Positions 1-10,224 of a stretch of 64,000 nucleotides of DNA are shown in pieces (positions within the stretch are counted from its first letter, which is position 1; each line of letters begins with the position of its first letter). Source of the stretch: Melitaea cinxia. Lineage: Eukaryota; Arthropoda; Insecta; Lepidoptera; Nymphalidae. The stretch covers positions 186,001 to 250,000 of the forward strand of contig NC_059405.1 of assembly GCF_905220565.1 (NCBI RefSeq). Direction: 5' to 3'. Under the pieces are notes generated by a model, which did no database searches, was not told the origin of the DNA, and saw only the letters and a list, made by a program, of their open reading frames with translations. Position numbers and translations under genes: made by a program.

Positions 1-176
1 GCCTGCGATTTCGTCAACGTTTTAGTTCATTTTACATGTTCAACGTGATTCTTTAAATTGGTATAACTTTTTATTTATGAACCAATTGATATAAAACAAA
101 CACTAAATCTTATGTGAAACCACATGTACATCGGATAAGCCGTTTCCCCGAGTAGAAACCCGAGTACAAATTTTTT

Positions 177-353
177 CGTGTTCCTTAGAAGGACCGGACC
201 GAGCATGCCTGATCTGGACCGGATAAGTTATGTAACGCAGAAGATTTGTCTGGACCTGATCAGGATGAGATGAGATTTCCTGATCGGGTCCAGATCAGGA
301 AATCTCATCTCATCCTGATCAGCCGATTCGGTCCGGTCCTTTTAAAAAACACG
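177..353. repeat. Foldback MITE
   Basis: Outer arms at 177-202 and 328-353 are imperfect inverted repeats built around GGACCGGACCGA / TCGGTCCGGTCC. An inner pair at 256-284 and 294-322 is a perfect 29-bp inverted repeat around a 9-nt loop. No coding potential is visible. The structure fits a foldback-type non-autonomous DNA transposon. No clear target duplication was found, so the superfamily is open. Confidence 0.75.
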
Positions 354-527
354 AATGTAAATTATTGAAAAAATTTATTTTTTGTTGTAGTATTTGTTGG
401 TAAAACAATAAACAAGAGTAAATTAAATAAATCTGATGAAATTTCTTTCATTGTTGCTGTAACCCTATACCATGACATAAATATTGAAACATATACATTA
501 ATCACAACAAATAGATTATATTTGAAA

Positions 528-817
528 CTAGCTGACCCGGCGAACTTCGTATCGCCTAACACAAACTTTATCGTATGGTATTAAAGTTCAAATTGACTTT
601 TAAGTATTATCACAAATCTTTTGTATAGGAGTATAGAAAAGTGTTGTTTTTAGACTTTTTCAGGAAATTTAATTTTTTTTTTTAGAATTTTTCTCTCCGT
701 AAGAACCATCCTCGTACTTCAAGGAATATTTTAAAAAAAGAATTAGCGAAATCGGTCCAACCGTTCTCGAGTTTTGCGCTTATCAACACATTCAGCGACT
801 CATTTTTATATTATAGA
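528..817 (-). mobile_element. Non-autonomous Helitron-like element
   Basis: Read on the minus strand it starts with TC (TCTATAATATAAA) and ends with a small hairpin (GGCGA/TCGCC) about 11 nt before the terminal CTAG, followed by T. This is the Helitron 3' signature. It shares a resistance-to-insertion-bias-free A/T context with other copies. A related end occurs at about 34118-34151 (+) and a fragment at about 4730-4836. No ORF. Confidence 0.6.
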
Positions 818-849
818 TATTTTTCACTGAAATATATTTCTTTCATTCA

Positions 850-1678
850 GTCCTCGCGTGACCACGGTTGCTGTAAAGTATTCGAAACGTCGGGCATTTA
901 AAAAACTTGATAAACCGCGACCAAATCCGAAAAATTTGTTTCATTATAATATATTTCTTTCTATTTCAACTATTGTAACAATGTAGTTGAATCTACAAAC
1001 ACTTAAGATCCGGTAGTGTCTTCACATTTATAGGTATATTTATTATACGGTGTCGGTTCAAAAGTGCTTTTAAAGGCTAATTGAATAAAATAAATTTGAT
1101 TTTATCTTGACTGGAATTCTCTCTTCCGCGTTTTCAACATTTTTTTTCTAAATCTTTAAATCTTCTTGACAATTAATTTTGTTTTCCAAGTACCGTGTAG
1201 TTTGCTGTTTTGTTCGACGCATATTAAATGTTATGGACTATGCCGTCATTCGTCAGTCGAGTCACCGTCGAGTTTGTCATTCAAGATTTGATTGACTGCT
1301 TGTTTGACAACAAGTTTGGAGGTCGTTGACGGTGATTCCCAAGCAGCTGACGTAATGCCAGTAAAGAGAAAATATGACCTCATGTTTTAACACATGTGTG
1401 GAAAAAAACTTTACTTACACAAATTAATTTTTTTTTCCATTATATTTTTCAGAAATATTTGTAACTGTAACAGCCTTCAAGCGTACACAAGTACAAAAAG
1501 AATAAAGTTTTTATCTTTGAACCAAGGGGTTCAGGCAACTGCATGATATGTTAAATTATAAAATAACTAAAATCCATATGATTTACAAAGTTCCATACAT
1601 TCTATGTTAAGTAATAAATATTGTACATCCCATCAAAAGTAAAATTATCATATCATTATGGTATAATCAAATATATTA
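850..1678. other. Stretch without recognised gene
   Basis: AT-rich DNA with homopolymer runs and no sizeable ORF. No splice-bounded exon of a known family and no repeat end were recognised by eye. Confidence 0.4.
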
Positions 1679-1927
1679 AGGCACAGCACGAAATAAGCTG
1701 TTCAACATCTGAATCAGCTTGACTGGGGAAGTACCTCGACCTTTCAGAAGAAGATCACAGCTAAATAATACTGCTTTCAAGCGGTGCTGTGTTCTTGTAA
1801 TGAGCAAGGTGGTCTCCTGGACAGGACCGGGGGCAGGCAACTCGCTTGCGATGCTTCTAGTGTCGCAAGCGTTCTTATAAGCAACAGTAATGGCATACCA
1901 TGTGAGCCGTACGACCTATTCTTGTAA
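1679..1927 (+). repeat. SINE-like repeat, family A
   Basis: Carries the family landmarks in order: GACTGGGGAAGTACCTCGACC, AATAATACTGCTTTCAAGC and GTGAGCCGTACG. At least seven more copies occur in the window: 3446-3600, 6020-6235, 19340-19468, 20670-20935 (-), 21640-21835 (-), 40330-40590 (-) and 59597-59766. Short interspersed element, probably non-coding. The exact family name was not assigned. Confidence 0.65.
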
Positions 1928-2074
1928 AAGTAAACTTTTTTATTTGACACAGTTGTGTTTAAGTTGTGTTTTTGACAAATGACATAGGTTTTCATCCTAC
2001 CGGGGCAGGTACCCAGGCGCTTTTTATCATTATGTTTTTATGCAGCATTTTATAACATTTTGTATTATATAATA

Positions 2075-2240
2075 ATGACTGTGTGGCTACGGTGATAAAT
2101 AATATAGCCAACCCCTCTCTTCCAGTGTGTGTCGTAAGGGATAACACAGTTCCACCAACCGATGGCGGGTAACACACATGAGTACACGCCATTTTTGGCG
2201 TGAACTTGTCCAGCAGTGGACTATGATAAGCTGAAGTGAA
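2075..2240 (+). repeat. SINE-like repeat, family D, internally shortened
   Basis: Begins TGTGTGGCTACGG and ends with the family 3' motif GTCCAGCAGTGGACT. The middle part seen in the full copies at 18711-19038 and 33011-33325 is missing, so this is a deleted copy. Confidence 0.6.
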
Positions 2241-2632
2241 AAATGGCACTGCCCTAAGCGTAGTAAAGTATATGCAGGAAGTGAAGTTTGATTACAGTTC
2301 CTAGGCTTCTCATCAAGAACGCGGATGTCCCTTCAATTACTCATGGGTTTTTTAAACAAATATTTAAAAAAATCATGGAAATTTTTAAAACGATATTTAT
2401 AACAAAAAATTACATAAAACATTGTGTACATTTATAAATAAATATAATTTTTATTAAAATGGGTTTAGGTTAGTACAAGATAAGCATTAAACAAATATTT
2501 ACAAAGCGACGCTAAGTGCGTAGGAATCATTCTTATATACGTTAAGATCAAGGATACTTTGATAAAAAAGCAAACGAAATGTAATTTATGTAATGTTTAT
2601 TATTTTTTTCTTAAGCTTAATCCGTGTTATTA

Positions 2633-2878
2633 TCTATACAAATATTATAAAGTTGAAGAGTTTGTTTGTTTGTTTGAACGCGCTAATCTCAGAAACTATA
2701 CTGGTCCGATTTGAAAAATTCTTTCAGTTTCAGATAGTCTATTTATCGAAGAAGGCTATAGGCTATATATCATCACGCTAATATCAATAGGAGCGGAGCA
2801 CTAATGAAGAATGTTTCAAAATCAGGTTTTTTTTTCAAGTAACTATTCAACGTGGACGAAGTCGCGGGCAGTAGCTGG
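2633..2878 (+). mobile_element. Non-autonomous Helitron-like element
   Basis: Starts TCTATACAAATATTATAAAG and ends GACGAAGTCGCGGGCAGTAGCTGG, that is TC at the 5' end, a short GAC/GTC hairpin, then CTGG as the CTRR end. Internal motifs such as GTTTGTTTGTTTGAACGCGC and a GGCTATAGGCTATAT stretch recur, usually degraded, at 17165-17350, 27155-27345 (-) and 42790-42936 (-). Confidence 0.6.
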
Positions 2879-3084
2879 TTAAAAATAAATACCTACGTCC
2901 TAAATGTTATTGGAGTCGACATGTTACTGGCAGTAACATGTATGATGTAGTAGCAGTAACTTACTGCTTAAGTGGTGATGAAGTCAATCACTGTCGCTAG
3001 GACTCGATAACCGAATAGGTACTAAAATAAGTAACTAAACACTTCTATTGCAATCCTAATTATAAATAAGTTTGAGATAATATA

Positions 3085-3282
3085 TCTTATATATAAAATT
3101 CTCGTGTCACAATGTTAGTTACCATACTCCTCCGAAACGGTTGGACCGATTCTTATGAAATTTTGTGTGCATATCGGGTAGATCGATGTGATTCTCACAT
3201 CCCGCGTCTATTTTTCATACCTCTAAGTTATTAAGGGAGTTAATAACATATATAGCAAAACAACGTTTGCGGGGTCAGCTAG
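3085..3282 (+). mobile_element. Lep1-like Helitron
   Basis: Starts TCTTATATATAAAATTCTCG and ends with the GCAAA/TTTGC hairpin followed by GGGGTCAGCTAG and a host T. These ends match the non-autonomous Helitrons (Lep1 type) that are abundant in Lepidoptera. No coding capacity. Confidence 0.75.
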
Positions 3283-3445
3283 TGATAATATATTTGATAA
3301 GGTTACACAGTTGACATTTCCTAAGACAACTCAATTCCTATGTTTTATATCGCAGCCGACACACATATTAATGATACAAATTTATGCTTTTGTTTAATAA
3401 ATACACATTACATACATTTAAAATAAATCTATTTACTAAGAAAGG

Positions 3446-3600
3446 CCACAGCAGGAAATATCCTGCTCAAAATCTGGTGCAGCCCGACTGGGGAAGTACT
3501 TTGACCGTACAGAAGATCCCAGCTAAATAATACTGCTTTCAAGCAGTGTTGTGTTCCTGTGGCGAGTAAGATGATTAGAGCTTGTAATGCTACATCATTT
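3446..3600 (+). repeat. SINE-like repeat, family A, 5' part
   Basis: Contains GACTGGGGAAGTAC, AATAATACTGCTTTCAAGC and TTGTGTTCCTG like the other family A copies, but loses similarity before the GTGAGCCGTACG end. Truncated copy. Confidence 0.6.
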
Positions 3601-3846
3601 GTCTAAATATTAGGAGTAGTTTGGGAAATATGAGGGAACAGATGAACATATATACATAAACTTCCATAATTATAACCCTCCTTTTAGGTTTGCTTTCGGG
3701 TAAAAAGACTCAATAATTTTTTTTAGTGCTATTTGTAATGTCATCGTAATAATTGCAATAAAAGTTAAAATATTTGGTGACGTTGATTTACCATCACAAT
3801 TAGTACTTTCGTCTCTTATTATATATTTTGTTTATTTATTTAACAA

Positions 3847-4077
3847 CTAGCTTTTACCCGTGGCTTCGCTCGCATTGTAGTCATTAAATAAGAAGAGAGA
3901 GATTTTGTCTTTCTTAAAAAAAAAAATTTTAATATAAAGTATCCTATGTTACTTCTAATACCTCCAAGAATATGTGTACTAAGTTTCATGATGATCGGTT
4001 GAGTAGTTTTTGCGTGAAAGCGTAATAAACAAAGTTACATTCACCTCTATAATATTAGTATACATATTATAAATCTA
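3847..4077 (-). mobile_element. Helitron-like fragment
   Basis: On the plus strand it opens with CTAGCTTTTACCCGTGGCTTCG, the complement of the recurring Helitron 3' end (GAAGCC...CTAG). It fades at about 4077 in TATAAATCTAG. The 5' TC end is not clear. Confidence 0.45.
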
Positions 4078-4345
4078 GGATGTTTTTTTTCTATGCCTAC
4101 TTTCTAAAAGAACTTAAAAAAAACACTACGATTTAACACCGGCTGACAGCGCATCTACCACAGACATACCACAGAACACGAACATAACATGGCAGCACCG
4201 ACACGTTGAAGCATAAATCAGACGTCACAGAAAAATTTTGCCAAATTTCAACAAAATATTATCTATCTCTTATGAAGCATTCAGTAATTACATCGTTAGA
4301 GCGAGACAACATGATATTTCACGTTTATATGTCGATATCATCTAT

Positions 4346-4638
4346 ACAAATAAGTAAAATTGGAGTGTCTGAATGTAATATTAAAATAACAACTTTTTAC
4401 TAAATGCATATGGATGTATACACGGTATATATATGCCAAAATAAATTTTTTTACAATTTTCTGTCTGTCTGTCTGTTTGTTCCATCTAATCTCTAAAACG
4501 GCTGCCCCGATTTTGACTTGACTTTCACTGCCACATAGCTGGTGTAATAAGAAGTAACATAAGCTACTTTTGTTTTAGAAATTGATTTGTTTTGTAACTC
4601 TGCGAACTGAACAATTTTTTTTTTAATTCCACGCGGAC
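4346..4638 (+). mobile_element. Helitron-like repeat with internal (TCTG)n
   Basis: Closely parallels the copy at 16358-16690: AAATTGGAGTGTCTG, then ACTAAATGCATATGGATxTA, a (TCTG)n microsatellite, CCGATTTTGAC, and finally TTCCACGCGGACGAA. This copy breaks off inside the 3' hairpin, so the CTAG end is missing. A reverse fragment with (ACAG)n lies at 14280-14400. Confidence 0.55.
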
Positions 4639-5256
4639 GAAAATTTTTATTATACGTTCAGAATTATATAAAATATTATATTTTTATTATAGAAAAGATT
4701 ATACTTCCAAAATAAAAGGACGCTAATTTATTTTCTACAAAATATCGACAAATTTTTAAAACAGTAGCCAAACTGGTCCATACGGTCTCGAGTTTGGGGC
4801 TTAGAAACATATTTAGCGGTTCATTTTATTTATATAGATTAAAAACATACATTCAATTATTGGATGAGAAATTGATAACAATAATGCGGGTAAAATACAA
4901 AAAGTGCCCAATGTCAAATATCGTCGGTGCACCGGTATTTACGCTTATATTAACAAGGGAAAAGTGATCAGGAGCTAACGAAAACAGTGATCTATACAAC
5001 AAAAGTTTACATATACAGCTCATTTGTGTGATCTAAACGTTGACAAAAACTTCTTAGTTTTGTGCAAAATTGGATTTTTCGTATCTGAAAAACGGTAAAA
5101 TTTTCAAAAATTAAAACTTTGAGTCCGAACGCCGCCGAAAGTAAAGCAGTGTGCCTGTAAAAGTAAAGACGTGATCGGTGACTTATCTGACTTCAATTAT
5201 ACACTTATTGCGGACACCCGACCAAATTAGACTGGTTTTCGTTGTTGGACTAAAAT

Positions 5257-5682
5257 ATGGCTGAGGATAAAAATTCCTCACCTACAAAGGGAGAAAATAT
5301 TAAAATCAAGTCCGAAACGGATTGCGAAGTAAGTGATTTAAATACAAATATAGAAGAAGCGAGCGGGTATACGCTACCAGATTTATCAAACAGAGAAATA
5401 GTCAGGATGCCCTGGTGGAACGAGGAGCTGACAATACTGAGGAACATCTTGATTATCAAGAGAAATCAAATCAGGCTTGCGCCACGGATCTGGCGTGAGA
5501 CGTTCGTCGAGGAATACCGGGAGGCGAGGTTCATGCTGAAGACTGAGGCGGTAAGAGCGTTTACTGAAAGCTTGAAGGAAGATCGAAAAGAACCGATGTC
5601 GAGACCAGAGGAGGAATGTCATCCCGAGAATTGTGAAGCACGTGATAATAATGATAATAAATTGAAACAACCATTAAAATAG
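5257..5682 (+). CDS. Unrecognised 141-aa protein with a retrotransposon-like middle
   Basis: Complete ATG-to-TAG ORF. Residues 1-50 are acidic and low in complexity. The middle (about 52-108), beginning PWWNEELTILRN and including EEYREARFMLKTEA, resembles the linker between endonuclease and reverse transcriptase in R1-like ORF2 proteins; WWGPELERLRKKV and LYEAYRDAKRKL are the matching places in the two LINEs of this window. The C-terminal 30 residues are charged and unfamiliar. An AATAAA lies at 5690-5695, just after the stop. The middle is visibly richer in GC than both ends, as if a LINE piece had been captured. No catalytic motif is present. It may be an expressed chimera or a chance open fragment. 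No function is assigned. Confidence 0.35.
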   Translation: MAEDKNSSPTKGENIKIKSETDCEVSDLNTNIEEASGYTLPDLSNREIVRMPWWNEELTILRNILIIKRNQIRLAPRIWRETFVEEYREARFMLKTEAVRAFTESLKEDRKEPMSRPEEECHPENCEARDNNDNKLKQPLK

Positions 5683-6019
5683 CAGTAATAATAAAATATC
5701 AAATCGAAAGTAAAATAATTTAATATAAAAAATAATATGACTAACCATAAATATAAAAATTTGTGGACGATCAGATTTATAATTTTCAATTAAAAATGTA
5801 GCTTGACTATAATAAGCCTTTGTTTCTTATTAACCTTGTTAGATGTAGAAAATAGAGTAAACATCATTTACTACTTTTTAAATATTTTGACGATATTACA
5901 TTTCTTTTACGATTACAGTTATAAATGATATCATTGAACCTTTTTTATTATCATATACTTTATTTACTTAGCTAACAAAAACTTTACCGAAATAATGGTC
6001 AAAATATGTAGTACAAGGT

Positions 6020-6235
6020 AAAATAACCTCGACCCTACAGGAGATCACAGCTAGATAATACTGCTTTCAAGCAGTGTTGTTTTTCTGTTGGTGGGTAAAG
6101 TGACAAGAGCTCCAGGGGAGAATTGGGGATAAGGGCAGCAACAAGCTTGCGATGCTTCTGGTGTTGCAGACGTCTATAAGCTACGGTAATCGCTTACTAT
6201 CAAGTGAGCTGTACGCTTCTTTGCCGACCCAGTTA
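6020..6235 (+). repeat. SINE-like repeat, family A
   Basis: Shows AATAATACTGCTTTCAAGC, GATGCTTCTGGTGTTGCAGAC and the 3' part CTTGCCGACC-like end. Moderately diverged copy. Confidence 0.6.
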
Positions 6236-6366
6236 CATATATAAAAAAAACCTAAAACTTTCTTTCTTTTCTTCAAAATGCATATAGGAATTATTTGGTG
6301 AATAGATAACATTATTGATTGAACTATGCTAATATTAATAATTGTGTTTGCTCGTAAACGAAAAAA

Positions 6367-7085
6367 AACCGACTTCAATTACATCGACGAGTAATACAAC
6401 GTAGATCGACGAAAAAATAGTCAAGTAACTACGCGTTATCAAAGATTACTCAAAAAGTAGTTATCAGATCTCGATAAAATTTATATGTGACCACATGATA
6501 AACGTCAGATTTCGATTAAATTAAAAATTATCAAAATCGGTATACCCAGTAAAAAGTTATTGCGGATTTTCGAGAGTTTCCCTCGATTTCTCTGGGATCC
6601 CATCATCAGATCCTGGTTTTCTTATCATGGTACTAAACTAAGGATATCTTCTTTCCAACAAAAAAAGAATTATCAAAATCGGTACACCCAGTAAAAAGTT
6701 ATTGCGGATTTTCAAGAATTTCCATCAATTTCTGTGGGATCCCATCATCAGATCCTGGTTTCCTTATCATGGTACTAAACTTGGGATATCTCCTTTCTAA
6801 CAAAAAAAGAATTATCAACATCGGTACATCCAGTAGAAAGTTATGCGGTATAATACGACGTAGGTCGACGAAAAAAGCGTCAAGTAAAAACGCATTATTA
6901 GATATAGCTCGAAAAGTAGTTGTTAGATCTCAAATAAATTTAAATGGGACCAATTGGCACACACCACCTTTCGATTAAAAGAAAATTTGTCGAAATCAGT
7001 CCACCCAGTCAAAAGTTCTGATGTAACATACATAAAAAAAAAATACATTCGAATTGAGAACCTCCTCCTTTTTTGGAAGTCGGTT
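6367..7085 (-). mobile_element. DNA-transposon-like repeat, family G, expanded copy
   Basis: Bounded by inverted termini AACCGACTTC and GAAGTCGGTT. Other full copies are at 8085-8664 and 22911-23493 (both +, about 580 bp); partial ones are at 32435-32750, 37740-38012 and 48530-48790. This copy is about 140 bp longer because the internal unit containing CAAAATCGGTA(C/T)ACCCAGT, starting at about 6529, 6671 and 6813, occurs three times instead of twice. No transposase ORF. Superfamily unknown. Confidence 0.6.
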
Positions 7086-7089
7086 AAAA

Positions 7090-7870
7090 AATAATGATAT
7101 TTATAATTTTATTTTAATTTCAAAATAATAAAGTGTATTAATTAAAAACTTAAACAGATATAAATTAATAGCACATAAAAATTTTATAATCACAATCGAA
7201 CATTTACACAACAAGAGGGTACTCAAAGTTTTATTAATAAGCTCTCGAAATATAGCACGATAATGCAGTCGAAGATACCTGCGGATACATGTGATGGATT
7301 TGCGTTGAACTATATAAATTAAGAGAAAATATTGCGTTTTTTCTACTTCATACGAGCTGATCTGACCGTTTTCATATTTTGCGAAGGCGCGAAAAAAAGA
7401 AAAAAGAAAGGCGTGAAATTCGAGGAATTGTTATGTTTTTTCATTTTTAATTCCGTAAGAACTTTTTAAACCTAAATTCTAGTATTAAAAAACTAAAACA
7501 GTGCATGTGTGCAATTCACACACGGTAGAAATGAATGAAGCTTCTCAAAAGTCGTAGGAAAATAGGCCGTTGCGATTTGTTCTATCGACGATGATCATGG
7601 TCTCGTGAAAAGGTCATAAGCGCCATGCATAACGTGTCGCTTACGCGTTTTGAGTAGTAATGTATTCTATCTCATTCTCTCCTATACACTTATGTGTTTG
7701 TTTCTTTATCGCGGCGCGATTTCGTTTTTATGGAGTTTCAAATTATAACGATTTTAAAGAAGTTTCCTTTCAAAAACGGATTAGCAGAATAGATCCAGAT
7801 ATTCGAATTTTTAAATTATAATTTATAAAATTTATTTTTTAATATAATACATATATAATTAAATATAAAT
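7090..7870. other. Stretch without recognised gene
   Basis: AT-rich sequence with a moderately GC-richer patch at 7560-7740. No exon, ORF over 60 codons or repeat terminus was recognised. Confidence 0.35.
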
Positions 7871-7875
7871 ATATA

Positions 7876-8700
7876 TCTATATATTAATACGTGAAGCAAA
7901 AACTTTGTACCCCTTTTTACGAAATATGGCACGGACTGACGAGTATGAAATTTCGCACACTTGTATTTTATATAGAAAAGGAGTGCAGAATGCATGCAAT
8001 ATTATGCAAAAAAAAAAAACATTAAATCAATAAAAAAAATTACACACACCAGCATGTATTTGACACAACATGCATACTCTTGTTAACCGACTTCCAAAAA
8101 AGGAGGAGGTTCTCAATTCGACTGTATTTTTTGTGTTTTTTTTTTTTTCTTAAGAACTTTTGACTGGGTGCACCGATTTCGACAAAAAAATTTTTAATCG
8201 AAAGGTGGTGTGTGTCATTTAGTCCCATTTAAATTTATTTGAGATCTAATAACTACTTTTTGAGTTATATCTAATATTCGTTTTTACTTGACACTTTTTT
8301 CGTCGACCTACGTTGTATTATACAGAATAACTTTCTACTGGATGTACCGATTTTGATAATTCTTTTTTCGTTGGAAAGTAGATATACCTAGTTTAGTACC
8401 ATGATAAGGAAACCAGGATCTGATAATGGAATCACGGAGAAATCAAGGGAAACTCTCGAAAATTCGCAATAACTTTTTATAGGGTGTACCGATTTTGATA
8501 ATTTTTAATTTAATCGAAAGTTGATGTTTATCGTGTGGTCACATATAAATTTTATCGAGATATGATGACCATTTTTTGAGTAATCTTTGATAACGCGTAG
8601 TTAGTTGACTATCTTTTCGTCGATCTACGTTGTATTACTACGATGTACCTAATTGAAGTCGGTTTTTGTTGTTAAAGTCTGTGGTCAAATTGAGAATAGA
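7876..8700 (+). mobile_element. Helitron-like element (family H3), interrupted
   Basis: Starts TCTATATATTAATACGTGAAG and runs to about 8084, then resumes at about 8671 with GTTAAAGTCTGTGGTCAAATT, in the same order as the unbroken copies at 12533-12877 (-) and 27511-27857 (-). The gap is a family G element. The 3' hairpin and CTAG end are not seen in this copy. Confidence 0.6.
8085..8664 (+). mobile_element. DNA-transposon-like repeat, family G, nested in a Helitron
   Basis: Inverted termini AACCGACTTC and GAAGTCGGTT. TTGTT lies on both sides (8080-8084 and 8666-8670), a possible short target duplication. Because it splits a Helitron-like copy it must be the younger insertion. Confidence 0.6.
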
Positions 8701-8984
8701 TTATAAATTAATATTGTTTGTCTTTATTGAATGTCAAACATAACCATAATAAATTCATTGAAATCTTAACAATGTTCAAACTTATAATTTAAATTAATAC
8801 TTCTACTGGGCGACAATTAGTTTAAATAAATATACCAAATTAGGTACCCTGAAGTGCCATGCCACATCTAATTACTTTTAATGCGTGTGTAGTTCGCGCC
8901 ATACGCACAATCTTCGTTACTACTGTTAGGCACTTTGTTTTGTATTGTACAGATTCGCAGTTGTTTTAATAAGCAAGTTGAAGG

Positions 8985-9205
8985 GGCAGTGGGTTGGTCA
9001 CCTGTGTCACAGGACCGATGGCCACTGTAGCAGACATATCTCGGAGTGAAGACCGCACGTTGGCAAACGCAGTGTGAAACGTCATCTACAGTGGACGCGA
9101 TCTACGTACTCGTAACATTGCCAGTGGAGGCTGGATGAGGATGATCTTGGGGAAGCCTGTGTCCAGCAGTGGACTGCGATAGACTGAAATGATGATGAGA
9201 TTCGC
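8985..9205 (+). repeat. 3' end of a LINE or LINE-derived SINE
   Basis: Ends in CTGTGTCCAGCAGTGGACTG followed by a GATGATGA-type tail. The upstream part (GTCACAGGACCGATGGCCAC, GTTGGCAAACGCAGTGTG) looks like the decayed C-terminal end of an RTE-type LINE. Too diverged for a reading frame. Confidence 0.45.
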
Positions 9206-9751
9206 AGTAATATTTTATATATAAAAATGTATAAAATACTAATTGTTAATTTTATTAAATTACTCATATAAATAAACTTATTAATTATTTAAAAAAATAA
9301 AGTTTTTTTACCACATAATACTGTTAACAGTGTGGTACAGTCATGACCTGACTTATCTGACCTTTAATTTTACTTCAATATTTTATGAATATAGATGTAA
9401 ACATTTAACGAGCGCTAAATACCTAGGTACCTTATTTTTATTGTTGTAATGAACAAAACTGTTTTCTATTTGTGACCCTTGCGCAACGCGTAAAAGCGAT
9501 CCCCACTCTGTCCCCGAACGCTCAGTATCCGTAGCAATAACTATTATGTCCAGCAATTGCAAAGTATTTTATATCAAATATCAACCAGAAAAGAGGTGAT
9601 AAAATTAGATATTGTATCTAACATTCTGTTTCAGGATAAGCAAGTATTTTTTTTCGAAACCGACTTTTTAAACAAAAAAAAAACTTGATAAAAACAAGAA
9701 AAATTATTGATTTACTTACCTATTAGTCTGTAACTAAACTACATGTTATGG

Positions 9752-9866
9752 GTCTCGTTCACCATTTGTGGATAACGCTATTTGACGGACAGTATTTGAC
9801 ATTAAAAAGTATTTGATTCATTATATCTTTTACCATCGAATTCTACTATATTTAAGAACAGAGGTG
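9752..9866 (+). repeat. Harbinger-type MITE, left half
   Basis: Starts GGTCTCGTTCACCATTTGTGG and contains GATAACGCTATTTGACGG, as in the complete MITE at 22371-22638. It breaks off after CGAATTCTACTATATTTA. A right half of the family lies at about 11830-12012. Confidence 0.5.
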
Positions 9867-9948
9867 GCTTGAGACATTTTTTGATGGGGGTTCACAAAAA
9901 AAATGACAAAAAACTAGAACTTACTATTGATTTATTTGCATAGAAAAT

Positions 9949-10221
9949 CTATTCCGTCCATGCAGATTTACCACCACTGCAGGCGCCAGCTCTAAACACC
10001 AGACACGGAAAACAAAACCATTTATTGTGTTCTTCACATCCACACAACCAAAGGGTTTTGAAATATTCTTCAGATTTAAAAACATGCGTTGTTGCGCCAT
10101 TTTTCGACGTCGAAGTCGACGAGTTTATATATCGATACCTTTGGGTAGAAAGGTCGTATAAACCAAAACCCGACTTTTCAGGAGAGCAGAAAAACGATTT
10201 TTTTTTTACATAAAAATTCAT
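9949..10221 (-). pseudogene. hAT-type (ZMYM1/TTF-zinc-finger) transposase fragment
   Basis: A 90-codon reading frame. Its second half, FKTLWLCGCEEHNKWFCFPC and LVF, fits the TTF-type zinc finger found near the N-terminus of hAT-like proteins of the ZMYM1/DUF4371 group (pattern W..G C ... N ..CFPCLLF). The ATG is preceded by AT-rich sequence and the frame stops long before the expected DDE and dimerisation regions, so this is a remnant. No inverted termini were located around it. The assignment rests on this motif only. Confidence 0.5.
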
Positions 10222-10224
10222 ACT

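Noticed and set aside
5250..5670. Minus-strand frames over the 5257-5682 ORF
   Set aside because: No domain, and the plus frame has the LINE-like similarity and the downstream AATAAA.
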